From positions 4,621,001 through 4,685,000 of the forward strand of contig NZ_JAPEOS010000001.1 of the NCBI RefSeq assembly GCF_026340975.1: a stretch of DNA of 64,000 bases, in the 5' to 3' direction. A program made the position numbers and the translations under genes. Every line of letters begins with the position of its first letter. Position 1 is the first letter of the stretch. Source of the DNA: Streptomyces sp. NBC_01214 (lineage in GTDB: Bacteria; Actinomycetota; Actinomycetes; Streptomycetales; Streptomycetaceae). Shown piece by piece: positions 8,169 to 17,465 of this stretch. Below the pieces are notes generated by a model. That model worked only from the letters and a program-made list of their open reading frames with translations, did no database searches and had not been told where the DNA came from.

Positions 8169-10931
8169 TCAGGGCGAGCTCGCATCGATGTGGGTGGTGG
8201 GGGTGTTCCAGCCCGAGATCCGTACCCGCAGTGCCGAACCGGTTGGGTCGGCCGTCCGGTGTTCGGCCGTCAGGACGGCGCTCTCACCGGGCCAGAGGCT
8301 GATCTGGTTGTCGTTCCAGCGGACCGGCAGCACGGGTGCGTCCTGGCCGTCGACGAGATGGAGATCGGTCAGCAGGGCCGGCGTGTTCCCGCTGCTGGTG
8401 TTGCGGATGGTGACCGTGGTGGTGGACATCGAGCCGGCGCGGTGCGTGGTGCGGGCGGTCGCGGTCACGGTGGCGGCCGCCAGGGAGTTCAGGCCGGTGA
8501 GGTCGCCGTAGGTGGTCGTGGGGGTGTGGTACCAGTCCGTGGCGTCGTAGTCCAGGACGTCGGTGCGGGTGGAGAGCCAGTAGACGTTGCGGCTGACCTC
8601 GCGGCCGGCGTCGTCGGTGAGCGTGAGCCGGGCGAGGTACGTGGCATCCGGTGCGTCCGCGGCGGCCCGAACGGCCGGAACCGTCAGGGCGGTGGTCCTC
8701 GCACCGTCGCCGCCGACCCGCAGCCCCCGTACGGTGCGGTCGTAGAGGGAGGCCCCGTCGGTGCCGAACAGGGTGACCCGGGCGGTGAGACCGGAAACGG
8801 CGGCCGGCCGGCGGTTGATGACGGCCACGGTCCGGTCGTCGTACGAGTACTGGACGTGCAGGGGCTCGTTCGCCTTCTTCGCGCCGTAGTAGGCGCCGCC
8901 CCGGTCGAGGTAGCGGTCGACGAGCTGCCAGTGCAGGGAGGTCCAGCCGCTGTTGAACATCCAGTAGACGAGCCCGGTCGAGGGGTCGGTGGGATCCGTG
9001 GCGTTGCGGGCGTAGGCCTCGAACTGGGCGCGGACGTTCTCGTACTGGCCGAGCTGGGCCTTGGCCACGTAGTCCCGCAGGCTGCGCGGCGCGCCGTAGC
9101 GGCGCGCGAGGGCCTCGTTGAACAGCCTCAGCGTGTTGAAGGTGGGGGAGGGGGAACGGTGGTACTGGGGGGCGGAGGGCGATGTCCACAGGGTTTCGAG
9201 CTCGGCCGGCGAGAGCGTGCGGCGCAGGGTGTCGAGGGTGGGGATCGAGGGTCCGGCGCTCGTCTCGGAGTTGAAGCCCGTCGCACCGCCTTCGCGTTTG
9301 TCGTACCAGTACGAGGGCGGGACCCAGTCGTAGGGTCCCGTCATCCGCATGCCCGACGGGCCGCTCAGGTCCGTGGTGACGGCGGAGGCGGCCGGAACCA
9401 CCGGGGTGGGCCAGTCGGCGGCGCGCAGGGCGTCGAGGTAGTCCCGCTCGGTCTGGGCGTCGGGTGCGAAGTCGCTGCCGATGAGGAAGGACAGGACGCT
9501 GGGATGGTCGCGCAGCCGGGCGGCCTCGGCGGCCATGGAGGCCCGGGCCGTGAGACGGTCGGCAGCGTTCCACTTCTCGCCCGAACCGGTGGGGTTGACC
9601 GGCCCCTCCCATTTGTTGCAGCACTCCCAGCCGGGCAGCAGCAGGATTCCGTGCCGGTCGGCGAGGTCGAAGAACTCGTCCGGCTCGATGTGGCCCTCGA
9701 GACGGAGCGTATTGAGGCCCGCGTCGAGCGCGGCCTCGATCCGGTCCTCCGCGGCGGTCGTGTCCCAGCGCAGCAGCTCGTCGGCCGACCAGCCGGCGCC
9801 CCGGATCAGGAGGGGGCGGCCGTTGATCGTGTACTGGCGGGCGCCGGCGGCGTTGAGGGGTGCCTTCACGTCACGGATGCCGAAGGAGCGGCGGACGGCG
9901 TCCGAGCGGCTGCCGGCCACCGTCGCCGTCAGGTGGAGTCCGTACAGGTTCTGGGGTCCCATGCCGGCCGGCCACCACAGGGCGGGCCGCTGGAGGCGCA
10001 GTTCCCGGTGGCGGTCCGGGGCGAAGACGAGCGCACGGGTTTCCCCGGCGCGCAGGGTGACCTCCTCGCGCAGCACGATCCCGGTCCCGCCGATGGCGGC
10101 GGTGACGGTCGCGGTGGCGGTCTCCCGCGAGTCGTTGCGGACCCGCCCCTTCACGGTCAGCTCGGCCGGGCCCGACTCCGAGGACGGCACGTCCAGGCTG
10201 GTCACCACATGGGCGTCGTGCAACGAAACCGGCCCCCGGCGGTGCACCAGGACATCACGGACGATGCCCATGTTGGCGTCGGGCGGCGGCTGTAGCCAGT
10301 CCAGCCAGCCCAGCGTGAGGTGTTTGCGCGGGTCGTTGGGCTGGATCCGGAAGGCGACCGTATTGGTGCCGGCCCGGACCAGATCGGTGATGTCGAGTTC
10401 GTGGCGCGTGTACACGCCGGCGACCTCGGCCGCCGAGGCGACCCGCCGGCCGTTGACGTACACGTCCGCCGCGGAGATCACCCCGCTGAAGTCCAGCGAG
10501 GTGCGCTCCGAGGTATCGGGAAGGGTGAAGTCGCTGCGGTACCACCACGGACCGGCGAAGTCGCGGCGCGGGATCCGCTGCTGGTCGGTGGAGTAGAAGG
10601 GATCCGGGTGCGTGCCGTCGGCGACGAGCGCGGCGAGCACCGTGGAGCGGGGTCCGGCCCGGTGCCAGCCGGCCGTCGCATAGCCGGGCGTGGACACCGC
10701 GGCCGCCGTGTCGGGCACCTCGGCCGCCGACCGGATCGCGTACCCGGTCAGCGCGGCGGTCCCGCCCGGGAGCACCGTCGTCGCGGCGGGAGCGGGACCC
10801 GCGGCGGCCGGGAGGCGGGGGGCTGCGGCCGAGGGCACGGCGGCCGGGGCGAGCAACAGACCCAGCAGGGCCACGGACACGGCGGCCGACCGGAGTCGCC
10901 GGGTGTGCGCGGGGCGGGGGAGTTGGGACAC
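8169..10931 (-). CDS. csxA: Secreted exo-beta-D-glucosaminidase, GH2 (CsxA-type)
   Basis: 920-residue glycosidase that removes GlcN from the non-reducing end of chitosan oligomers. The N-terminus is a signal peptide (RRLRSAAVSVALLGLLLAPAA, AAA-type cleavage). A GH2 sugar-binding domain follows (GPWWYRSDF, ADVYVNGRRVA), then immunoglobulin-like and TIM-barrel domains. LLLPGWECCNKWEGP is the signature of the CsxA branch; the acid/base is the aspartate of IGSDFAPD (D487) and the nucleophile the glutamate of GFNSETSAGP (E556), as in Amycolatopsis CsxA (Asp469, Glu541). GTG 10931 is chosen because GGAG lies six bases upstream and the signal peptide begins at once. Divergent from the unknown gene at 11264. 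Confidence 0.9.
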   Translation of the reverse strand: MSQLPRPAHTRRLRSAAVSVALLGLLLAPAAVPSAAAPRLPAAAGPAPAATTVLPGGTAALTGYAIRSAAEVPDTAAAVSTPGYATAGWHRAGPRSTVLAALVADGTHPDPFYSTDQQRIPRRDFAGPWWYRSDFTLPDTSERTSLDFSGVISAADVYVNGRRVASAAEVAGVYTRHELDITDLVRAGTNTVAFRIQPNDPRKHLTLGWLDWLQPPPDANMGIVRDVLVHRRGPVSLHDAHVVTSLDVPSSESGPAELTVKGRVRNDSRETATATVTAAIGGTGIVLREEVTLRAGETRALVFAPDRHRELRLQRPALWWPAGMGPQNLYGLHLTATVAGSRSDAVRRSFGIRDVKAPLNAAGARQYTINGRPLLIRGAGWSADELLRWDTTAAEDRIEAALDAGLNTLRLEGHIEPDEFFDLADRHGILLLPGWECCNKWEGPVNPTGSGEKWNAADRLTARASMAAEAARLRDHPSVLSFLIGSDFAPDAQTERDYLDALRAADWPTPVVPAASAVTTDLSGPSGMRMTGPYDWVPPSYWYDKREGGATGFNSETSAGPSIPTLDTLRRTLSPAELETLWTSPSAPQYHRSPSPTFNTLRLFNEALARRYGAPRSLRDYVAKAQLGQYENVRAQFEAYARNATDPTDPSTGLVYWMFNSGWTSLHWQLVDRYLDRGGAYYGAKKANEPLHVQYSYDDRTVAVINRRPAAVSGLTARVTLFGTDGASLYDRTVRGLRVGGDGARTTALTVPAVRAAADAPDATYLARLTLTDDAGREVSRNVYWLSTRTDVLDYDATDWYHTPTTTYGDLTGLNSLAAATVTATARTTHRAGSMSTTTVTIRNTSSGNTPALLTDLHLVDGQDAPVLPVRWNDNQISLWPGESAVLTAEHRTADPTGSALRVRISGWNTPTTHIDASSP

Positions 10932-10980
10932 GGTGGTCTCCGGGGGAAGCTGGTCGGACGTCCGCGTGACGCGAAGATCA

Positions 10981-10997
10981 GGTAACGGACCGTAACC
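10981..10997. promoter_or_regulatory. Imperfect inverted repeat upstream of csxA
   Basis: GGTAACGG-A-CCGTAACC pairs in seven of eight positions and lies about 50 bases upstream of the csxA GTG. It may be an operator for the glucosaminidase gene; no regulator is adjacent. Confidence 0.3.
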
Positions 10998-11263
10998 CAC
11001 CCGACCCCCAGGACGGACCGTCACGGCCGTGCGGCGAGCCGCGCGCCCCCTGGTACGCGGGTGGCCGACCGTGCCCGACCGCGCCCGGCCGCGCCCCACC
11101 GGGACCGGACGGGCCGGCGGACCGCGCGTCCGATGGGGACCCGGTCGCCGGGCGGAGGACAACTCGATGCACAGGGCGGGAGGTTGGAACGACCTGCCCC
11201 TGCCGCGTGTCCGTGTGCGGGGTTACTGTGACCCACCTGATCACTGAGGCGGGGGAGGCGGCG

Positions 11264-12652
11264 ATGTCCGAGAACGGCAGTCCGGCCGTGCGGATCATGA
11301 TCGGGGGCGGCCCCGCCGTCCTCGCCCGACCGGCGGGTGCCTTGCTGGTCGACGATCGCGGTGGGCCGTTCCACCGGGGCGTCCTCGCCGATCTCGGCCA
11401 CACCCCCGATCAGCTGCGGCATCTGACCGCGCTCGGCTTCGACCCCTACACGTACGCCGCCCCTGCGGAGCGGGTGCCGACGCTGGCCGTCCGCTTGTGG
11501 CTGGACCAGCTGGCGGTTTCCGGCCCGGTGATCGACGGCGCCGCCGAGCTGGCCGTGGACCAGGAACGCCGCCTGGTCGCGGCCGTCCACCCCACGGGGG
11601 CCGCCGAGCGACTGGTCGTCGACGTGGACGGCACGCCCACGCTCGCCCCCGGGCTGCCCGCGCAGCTCGTGCCCGGCACCAGCCCCGCGCTCCACTCCTT
11701 CGACCGCGCCGCCGGCGTACTGCTGGCCGAGCTGGTCAGGAGGGGACCGGAGACCGGCGAGGCGGCGGCCGCGCTCGTCGACGTACTCAACGGCGGGGGC
11801 GGACCGACGGGCGTGCTGGCGCTGCTGGACCGCCTCGACCCGGCGCTCCTCACCCCCGTCGACGGGCCGGTCGACGCGCCGATCGAGGCGATCCGCGCGT
11901 TCGCCGCCTTCCGGCGGGCCACCGAGCGCGGCGCCGGACCCCTCTGCTTCGGGGACGAGCTGGTGCACGGACGGCTCGCTGCAACGGCCGCCGACAGCTG
12001 GATCGTGGCCGGCGGCCAAGACCACGCGCTGGCCACCGCCGAGGCGCTCCTCACGGGGAACCCGGCGGCCCGGGTGACCGTGGTCGCCGCGTCCCTCGGG
12101 ACGGCCGCGGTCCACACGGCGCGGTACGTCGAACTGCGGCGCCGCCACGTCGCGGACGACGGCGGTGACGGGCGGCTGGAATTCCGTACCGGGGCCGAGC
12201 CCGGAGCGGTGACCGTCACCGGTACGGGCCGCTACGCCGAGGGCGGGGTGGAAGCCGAAGGGTACGCGGCGTCGATCGGGCGGGCCCGTACGCTGCCGTT
12301 CGCCGTGGGCAAGCTGGCGCGGTGGGCGCGGGAGCGCCGCGGACAGGTCACCGGCAGCCTGCTCTTCGACGCCGACCGCCAGTACCTCGGCTACCGGCTG
12401 CACTTCGCCGCCGAGGGCCTGGCGCACCAGGTGGACGTCACCGGCGCCGCTTCCTGGTTCCTGCCCGCCGAGGTGTTCGCACCGGAGCTGGCCCGCCAGG
12501 TGGAGCTGATGGGGGAGCGTGCCGTGCCGCCGGAGTCGGGCAGCGCTCCCACCGACCTGGGGCCGGTCGCGGAACAGGCGGCGCGGCTGGCAGCCGCCCG
12601 GCAGCGGGGGGCGGTGCGGGAGACCCGGACGACGCCGGAGTGCTGGGCGTAG
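11264..12652 (+). CDS. Protein of unknown function with Rossmann-like segment
   Basis: 462 residues. ATG 11264 follows GGGGGAGG. No family recognised. Residues about 245-300 read WIVAGGQDHALATAEALL then ARVTVVAASLGT, which resembles a dinucleotide-binding beta-alpha-beta unit (G-G-x-x-x-A). The N-terminal half is Ala/Leu-rich with a repeated VDGPVDAPIEA stretch; the C-terminal portion has VDVTGAASWFLPAEVF. It could be a divergent flavin or NAD(P) enzyme, but no complete GxGxxG is seen. Stands alone; divergent from csxA with a 332-bp gap between starts. Confidence 0.65.
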   Translation: MSENGSPAVRIMIGGGPAVLARPAGALLVDDRGGPFHRGVLADLGHTPDQLRHLTALGFDPYTYAAPAERVPTLAVRLWLDQLAVSGPVIDGAAELAVDQERRLVAAVHPTGAAERLVVDVDGTPTLAPGLPAQLVPGTSPALHSFDRAAGVLLAELVRRGPETGEAAAALVDVLNGGGGPTGVLALLDRLDPALLTPVDGPVDAPIEAIRAFAAFRRATERGAGPLCFGDELVHGRLAATAADSWIVAGGQDHALATAEALLTGNPAARVTVVAASLGTAAVHTARYVELRRRHVADDGGDGRLEFRTGAEPGAVTVTGTGRYAEGGVEAEGYAASIGRARTLPFAVGKLARWARERRGQVTGSLLFDADRQYLGYRLHFAAEGLAHQVDVTGAASWFLPAEVFAPELARQVELMGERAVPPESGSAPTDLGPVAEQAARLAAARQRGAVRETRTTPECWA

Positions 12653-13032
12653 CCCGCCCGACCGGTCGCGCCCGGCCGCCTTCGCGTCGGCGACGATCGG
12701 CACGCGCAGGCCCGAGGCTGCCGCGTCCCGTACGTCGACCGGCGGTCGAACAATATCTGTGTTCGCGCGATGAGAATGAGAAGAACCGCGCCATGAGTCT
12801 TTTTCCCGCGGCGGGTGACGTGAAATGTTTCACCGTACACGGTGTGTCGATGCGTGCTACTGTCGATCTCAGTTGCAGTTGTGGTTCCCAAAACTTCAAG
12901 TGTCCCCAGCAGGTGTCTACGCCCCTGGGAGTACTTTTATTTTTCCGATTATTATCGGACGGGGTAATCATCGCGGCGACACGGAATCCTCACAGTGTGG
13001 ATCCCGATGTACTGCCCCAAAGGAGATATGAC
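12653..13032 (+). promoter_or_regulatory. AT-richer promoter/long leader of the cold-shock gene
   Basis: Some 380 bases without a gene before csp. Base composition drops sharply (for example the run around 12930-12970 with TTTTATTTTTCC), and a short hairpin TCCGATTATTATCGGA lies at 12946-12961. Cold-shock genes typically have long structured leaders that control translation, so a regulatory 5' UTR is likely; promoter boxes could not be placed with confidence. AAAGGAG at 13019-13025 is a strong ribosome site. Confidence 0.5.
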
Positions 13033-13236
13033 ATGGCTACTGGAACCGTGAAGTGGTTCAACGCGGAAAAGGGCTTCGGCTTCATCGAGCAGGACGGTGG
13101 CGGCGCTGACGTGTTCGCCCACTACTCGAACATCGCCGCCCAGGGCTTCCGCGAGCTGCTCGAGGGCCAGAAGGTCAGCTTCGACATCGCGCAGGGCCAG
13201 AAGGGTCCGACGGCCGAGAACATCGTTCCCGCCTGA
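13033..13236 (+). CDS. Cold-shock protein, CspA family
   Basis: 67-residue single cold-shock domain, the normal family length. It binds single-stranded RNA/DNA and acts as an RNA chaperone. RNP1 is KGFGFIE (residues 13-19) and RNP2 is DVFAHY; the start MATGTVKWFNAEKG is near-identical to other Streptomyces CspA-like proteins. The gene has a strong ribosome site, a long AT-richer leader and its own terminator, so it is probably monocistronic. It is followed by a DEAD-box helicase, a common cold-response neighbour. Confidence 0.97.
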   Translation: MATGTVKWFNAEKGFGFIEQDGGGADVFAHYSNIAAQGFRELLEGQKVSFDIAQGQKGPTAENIVPA

Positions 13237-13254
13237 CGCTGACGCGCACTTCGT

Positions 13255-13292
13255 AGCTGGGGCCCGCATCCTTCGGGGTGCGGGCCCCAGCT
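13255..13292 (+). terminator. Terminator of the csp gene
   Basis: Perfect 14-bp stem (AGCTGGGGCCCGCA with its complement) around a ten-base loop, 19 bases after the csp stop. No U-tract, as is usual in Streptomyces. Confidence 0.88.
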
Positions 13293-13570
13293 GCACGCAT
13301 TTTCCGCCCCGCTCCGCCCCGTGCCGTACCGGCCGGCCCGCGGGGACGGCGCCGAGGGATCCGCAGTCCTCCGTACGCGGATCACGCCCCGGCCGATACG
13401 CCGGTTGCGCGCCCTGACGGCGTCACCTCTTTTCCGCACCTGTACCCGCCGGGATCTCCGGCCGGGCAGGTTCGCTTTCGCATTTTCATTCGGCCCGTTT
13501 CTTGCAATTCTCCGCGCACTGCACGCCTGCGGGAATTCCTTGATATGCGCCGTATCGAGGAAGGTTCCGC

Positions 13571-15088
13571 ATGAACCGCACGCGCACCAACGACCGATTC
13601 GCCCGTACGCGCAACAGCGCAGCCGGATCCGGCGGTAGCGGCGGCCGCTTCGGCGGTTACGCCCCCAGCCGTTCCGGTGGCCCCAGCCGTTCCGGCGGCC
13701 CGAGCCGCTCGGGCGGGTACGGCCGCCGGCCCGCCGCGGTGCAGGGCGAATTCGCCCTGCCCAAGACGATCACCCCGGCCCTGCCCGCCGTCGAGGCCTT
13801 CGCCGACCTCGCCATGCCCGCGGAACTGCTCGCCGCACTCACTGCGGAGGGCTTGACCGTACCGTTCCCGATCCAGGGCGCGACCCTGCCGAACTCCCTG
13901 GCGGGCCGCGACGTGCTCGGCCGCGGGCGGACCGGGTCCGGCAAGACCCTGGCCTTCGGGCTGGCCCTGCTGGCCCGTACGGCGGGTCAGCGTGCCGAGC
14001 CCCGTCAGCCGCTCGCGCTGGTCCTCGTACCGACCCGTGAGCTGGCCCAGCAGGTCACCGACGCCCTCACGCCCTACGCCCGCTCGGTCAAGCTCCGGCT
14101 GGCCACGGTCGTCGGCGGGATGCCCATCGGGCGGCAGGCGGGCGCGCTGCGCGGCGGCGCCGAGGTCGTCGTCGCCACGCCCGGCCGGCTGAAGGACCTC
14201 ATCGACCGCGGGGACTGCCGACTGAACCAGGTCGCGATCACCGTCCTGGACGAAGCCGACCAGATGGCCGACATGGGCTTCATGCCGCAGGTCACCGCCC
14301 TGCTCGACCAGGTGCGCCCCGAGGGCCAGCGGATGCTCTTCTCCGCCACCCTCGACCGCAACGTCGACCTGCTGGTGCGCCGCTACCTGACCGACCCGGT
14401 CGTCCACTCCGTCGACCCGTCCGCGGGCGCGGTGACGACGATGGAGCACCACGTGCTGCACGTGCACGGCGGTGACAAGCACGCCGCCACCACCGAGATC
14501 GCGGCGCGCGACGGCCGCGTCATCATGTTCCTGGACACCAAGCACGCCGTGGACCAGCTCACCAGCCACCTGCTGAACAGCGGGGTGCGGGCCGCCGCCC
14601 TGCACGGCGGCAAGTCGCAGCCGCAGCGCACGCGCACCCTGGCGCAGTTCAAGACCGGGCACGTCAGCGTGCTCGTCGCCACGAACGTCGCCGCCCGCGG
14701 CATCCACGTCGACAACCTCGACCTGGTCGTCAACGTGGATCCGCCCACCGACCACAAGGACTACCTGCACCGCGGCGGCCGTACCGCCCGTGCCGGGGAG
14801 TCCGGCAGCGTCGTCACCCTGGTCACCCCGAACCAGCGCCGCGACATGGCGCGGCTCATGGCCGCCGCCGGGATCACCCCGCAGACCACCCAGGTCCGCT
14901 CCGGCGAAGAGGCCCTCAGCCGGATCACCGGAGCCCAGGCCCCCTCCGGCATCCCGGTCGTCATCACCGCCCCGGCTGCGGAGCGGCGTGAGCGCAGCGG
15001 CTCCGCCTCGCGCAACCGGCGCCGCCCCGCCGCGGCTGCCGTCCGGCGCAGGCCGGCACGGCCGTCCGCCGCCGACGCCGTAGCGTGA
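13571..15088 (+). CDS. DEAD-box ATP-dependent RNA helicase
   Basis: 505-residue RNA helicase that unwinds structured RNA with ATP. An Arg/Ser/Gly-rich N-terminus carries three PSRSGG repeats (residues 32-49). Core motifs: Q motif near FPIQGATLP, Walker A GRTGSGKT (119-126), PTRELAQ, ATPGRL, DEAD at 227-230, SAT at 258-260, then LDTKHAVD, TNVAARGIHVDNLD and HRGGRTARAG in the second RecA domain. The C-terminal tail is basic. GAGGAAGG precedes the ATG. Placement after csp and before the small protein at 15116 fits a cold-response role. Confidence 0.96.
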   Translation: MNRTRTNDRFARTRNSAAGSGGSGGRFGGYAPSRSGGPSRSGGPSRSGGYGRRPAAVQGEFALPKTITPALPAVEAFADLAMPAELLAALTAEGLTVPFPIQGATLPNSLAGRDVLGRGRTGSGKTLAFGLALLARTAGQRAEPRQPLALVLVPTRELAQQVTDALTPYARSVKLRLATVVGGMPIGRQAGALRGGAEVVVATPGRLKDLIDRGDCRLNQVAITVLDEADQMADMGFMPQVTALLDQVRPEGQRMLFSATLDRNVDLLVRRYLTDPVVHSVDPSAGAVTTMEHHVLHVHGGDKHAATTEIAARDGRVIMFLDTKHAVDQLTSHLLNSGVRAAALHGGKSQPQRTRTLAQFKTGHVSVLVATNVAARGIHVDNLDLVVNVDPPTDHKDYLHRGGRTARAGESGSVVTLVTPNQRRDMARLMAAAGITPQTTQVRSGEEALSRITGAQAPSGIPVVITAPAAERRERSGSASRNRRRPAAAAVRRRPARPSAADAVA

Positions 15089-15115
15089 ACCTTCTCCTTC
15101 CCCTTGTGAGGCATC

Positions 15116-15478
15116 ATGCGCGTCGTCATCGCCCGATTCCCCTTCGACCTGACCAAGAGCGGGGTGCTGGAGTCGATGAAGGGCGTCAAGCCCGAGCCCG
15201 TCGACGGTGAGTCCGTGATCATCGGACGCCGGCACTACCCGGTCAAGCAGGTCGGCCAGGTCATCACCCGCCAGGACCGCCGGGACTTCACTGCCGCGGA
15301 AGTCGTACGGGCGATGACCCTGCTCGGGTTCACCTGCCGCGGCCTGCCCCAGGACCCCGCCGCGCAGGCGCACACGGGTGCGCACACGCGCACGGGTGCG
15401 GCCACGTCCGGCCTCACCGCGTTCCAGCGCGCCTCGGCGATGCTCGGCGAGCCCGCGCCCGTATCGGTCTCCGCCTGA
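15116..15478 (+). CDS. Small conserved actinomycete protein downstream of DEAD-box helicase
   Basis: 120 residues, 27 bases after the helicase stop, with CTTGTGAGGC upstream of the ATG, so almost certainly co-transcribed. The N-terminal 75 residues look folded (MRVVIARFPFDLTKSGV, IIGRRHYPVKQVGQVITRQDRRDF); the rest is Ala/Thr/His-rich (HTGAHTRTGAAT). SCO5921-type proteins in Streptomyces have this form and context. Function unknown; association suggests an RNA or cold-response accessory. Confidence 0.8.
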   Translation: MRVVIARFPFDLTKSGVLESMKGVKPEPVDGESVIIGRRHYPVKQVGQVITRQDRRDFTAAEVVRAMTLLGFTCRGLPQDPAAQAHTGAHTRTGAATSGLTAFQRASAMLGEPAPVSVSA

Positions 15479-15508
15479 CCGCAGGCGCACAGCACCACCG
15501 GACCAGCA

Positions 15509-15547
15509 CGTGAGGGCCCGACCGGCACGTCCGGTCGGGCCCTCACG
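15509..15547 (+). terminator. Terminator of the helicase operon
   Basis: Perfect 17-bp stem (CGTGAGGGCCCGACCGG and complement) with a five-base CACGT loop, 30 bases after the stop of the 15116 gene. Confidence 0.92.
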
Positions 15548-15851
15548 CGTGCTCCGGGAGAAGATCCCTCATCGTCAGGCACAAGAAAATCTATCCCCGT
15601 CACGGTAGACATCCGACTCTGACGTGCCTAGGGTTTCTCGCATAGCGACGATCGAAGGAAGGGAGGAGGCAGACACCATCAGGATCGCCCGGGCAGGAGC
15701 ACACGGCCCGGGTACCGCACGACCCCGAACGGCAGGTGGTCCCCGGTCAGGCATTCACGATCCCCGCACTCCCGCCCGTCTCCCGGGCGCGACCGCGGAA
15801 ACAGAAGGTCGGCGCAGCGCTGAGGCCGACAGATGGTGTTGAATTCCCTTC
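15548..15851 (+). promoter_or_regulatory. Long non-coding leader before the MerR-like gene
   Basis: About 300 bases with no convincing gene. It begins with an AT-richer segment (AAGAAAATCTATCCCC at 15580-15596), then a purine-rich run GAAGGAAGGGAGGAGG near 15653-15668 that looks like a ribosome site but precedes only an Arg/Pro-rich 60-odd codon frame ending near 15842. The leader ends in the palindrome at 15852. The layout (purine-rich site, short frame, hairpin, regulator gene) resembles an attenuation-type leader or a separate small RNA. Confidence 0.4.
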
Positions 15852-15883
15852 AGGGCCTTGGTGCCGTACGGCACCAAGGCCCT
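15852..15883 (+). terminator. Perfect 32-bp palindrome: attenuator/terminator-like hairpin
   Basis: Sixteen-base arms AGGGCCTTGGTGCCGT and its exact complement meet without a true loop, followed by TCG. It lies 26 bases before the MerR-like ATG, between leader and gene, so it could terminate a leader transcript or be a dimeric protein-binding site. Confidence 0.6.
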
Positions 15884-15909
15884 TCGACGCGTTCTAAGAA
15901 GAGGTGCAG

Positions 15910-16248
15910 ATGACAGCGGATGACTCGCTCGGCGGCCGGCTGGACGACGATGACTACCCGGCCTACACGATGGGCCGGGCCGCCGAACTCCTCGGCACGA
16001 CCCCCGGCTTCCTGCGCGCCATCGGCGAGGCCCGTCTCATCACACCGTTGCGTTCCCCGGGCGGGCACCGCCGGTACTCCCGCTACCAGCTGCGGATCGC
16101 GGCCCGCGCCCGGGAGCTCGTCGACCAGGGCACCCCGGTCGAAGCCGCCTGCCGCATCGTCATCCTGGAGGACCAGCTCGAAGAGGCCCAGCGCATCAAC
16201 GCCGAGTTCCGCCGCGCCGCGAACGCCACGCGCGAAGACTCCCGCTGA
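15910..16248 (+). CDS. MerR-family-like helix-turn-helix transcriptional regulator
   Basis: 112-residue regulator. The winged helix of the MerR family is clear: YTMGRAAELLGTTPGFLRAI followed by RSPGGHRRYSRYQ (the wing RxxGxxRxY), then a helical segment (ARELVDQGTPVEAACRIV) ending in a short coiled-coil-like tail. It lacks an effector domain, like the small MerR/BldC-type regulators of Streptomyces. ATG 15910 follows AGAAGAGG; an in-frame GTG six bases earlier is possible. The long leader and perfect palindrome upstream suggest control by attenuation or autoregulation. Confidence 0.88.
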   Translation: MTADDSLGGRLDDDDYPAYTMGRAAELLGTTPGFLRAIGEARLITPLRSPGGHRRYSRYQLRIAARARELVDQGTPVEAACRIVILEDQLEEAQRINAEFRRAANATREDSR

Positions 16249-16296
16249 GCGCCGACGCCCCTCTTCCCGGTGCTCGGGTTCACTACGATTCCGATC

Positions 16297-16734
16297 ATGT
16301 GGAGAGAGACGGCCTCGCAGGCCTTTCCCGGCGTCGGCTTCCGCGAGCCGTCTCATGCCCCCGAACTCGCCGAGGCCGAGCGGCGGCTCGGCCGTGGGAT
16401 TCCTCCGGAACTGAAGCAACTGCTCCTCGAGAGCAACGGGGTGATCGGTCAGAGCTCGGTCGACACCGTCTGGGCGATCGACCGGATCGTCGAGCAGAAC
16501 CTCCTCTTCTGGTCCGACCCCTCCTTCGCCCGGTCGTACATGTCGTTCGAAGCCCTGTTGTTCTTCGGAGACAACGGGGGCGGTGATCAGTTCGCCTTCG
16601 TCCAGATGCCGCGGCGTCCCGACGTCTTCGTGTGGGAGCACGAGACCGACAGCAGACGGTGGGTGGCCGGCGGCCTGCGGGACTACCTCGGGCGTTCGCT
16701 CCGCGAAGACGACGACGACTGGTACCAGCTGTAG
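16297..16734 (+). CDS. SMI1/KNR4 (SUKH) family protein
   Basis: 145 residues. The SUKH fold is recognisable from LAEAERRLGRGIPPELKQLL near the N-terminus, the central LLFWSDPS, LLFFGDNGGGDQFAF and the C-terminal tryptophan-rich strand. In bacteria these proteins are often immunity proteins to contact-dependent or polymorphic toxins; here no toxin gene is adjacent, so it may be an orphan or a housekeeping member. ATG 16297 has no strong ribosome site; an in-frame ATG lies at 16270. Confidence 0.8.
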   Translation: MWRETASQAFPGVGFREPSHAPELAEAERRLGRGIPPELKQLLLESNGVIGQSSVDTVWAIDRIVEQNLLFWSDPSFARSYMSFEALLFFGDNGGGDQFAFVQMPRRPDVFVWEHETDSRRWVAGGLRDYLGRSLREDDDDWYQL

Positions 16735-17465
16735 TCCGTGGCCCCACGCATGCGCTTCGCGGTACCGCGTAGCTGCTGCATCCGGTCCGTCGTCGGGCGG
16801 CGAGCGTCCCATCGGACGGGGACGCCGTTCCGTCCAGCAGAGCGGGTGTCACGTCTCCAGGACCCGGCGGGTACGGGAGACGCACGGGCGGCTCCGGGAC
16901 CGGCTGGGTGCGGCGTTCCTGCGGCCAGCGACTGCGCGACCTGACACGATCGGCTCCGCTCGTCCCGCGGCAACGGGCCCGCGTGCCAAGTGGGGCGAGC
17001 ACAGCCGCTCCGGCCATGACGAACGGGTCCTCGGCCTCCACCCGGAAAGCGGGCGCCGGACGTCGCAGGAGCGACGGGCCGGGCGCTGCACCGTCCCACA
17101 CCCGCCGCGGCGCTCCGCCAACCGGACCCAACAACACGGCGAATCCGCGGAATTGCGTCACCCGGTCAGCCCAAGGGCCGTCCCGCAATCCCCGGTGGAT
17201 CAGCGCACGGCGTCCCCTGCGGTGCACTGCGAAGCACCGGTGCGCCTTCCTGCCGGGCCACTCCGGCCGCCGGTCCCTCGGCCGCCCCGGGCAGGTGACT
17301 GCGCAACGGCCCCGGATCTCATCCACGTACGACCGGCGCGACCTGGACGGGACGACCCGGCCGGGCCGGCGCCGAACTGCGCCGGAGCCACGAGCGGGAT
17401 ATCAAGGAGCGTGAAGGCGGGCGCCGGGTCCGACAGGCGACACCCCGCGGTGAGGAGTACGTCTC
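16735..17465. other. Intergenic region without a supported gene
   Basis: About 730 bases ahead of the fused molybdenum hydroxylase. Frames on both strands are Arg/Pro/Ser-rich and have no family resemblance or consistent codon bias. It may hold remains of a lost gene and the operon promoter, but I can assign neither. Confidence 0.55.

Noticed and set aside
13382..15490. Long open frame opposite the DEAD-box helicase
   Set aside because: Low-complexity translation without family; the helicase motifs on the plus strand are unambiguous.
15624..15842. Short frame in the MerR leader as a real protein
   Set aside because: Arg/Pro-rich, starts inside sequence before the purine-rich site; better explained as leader RNA.
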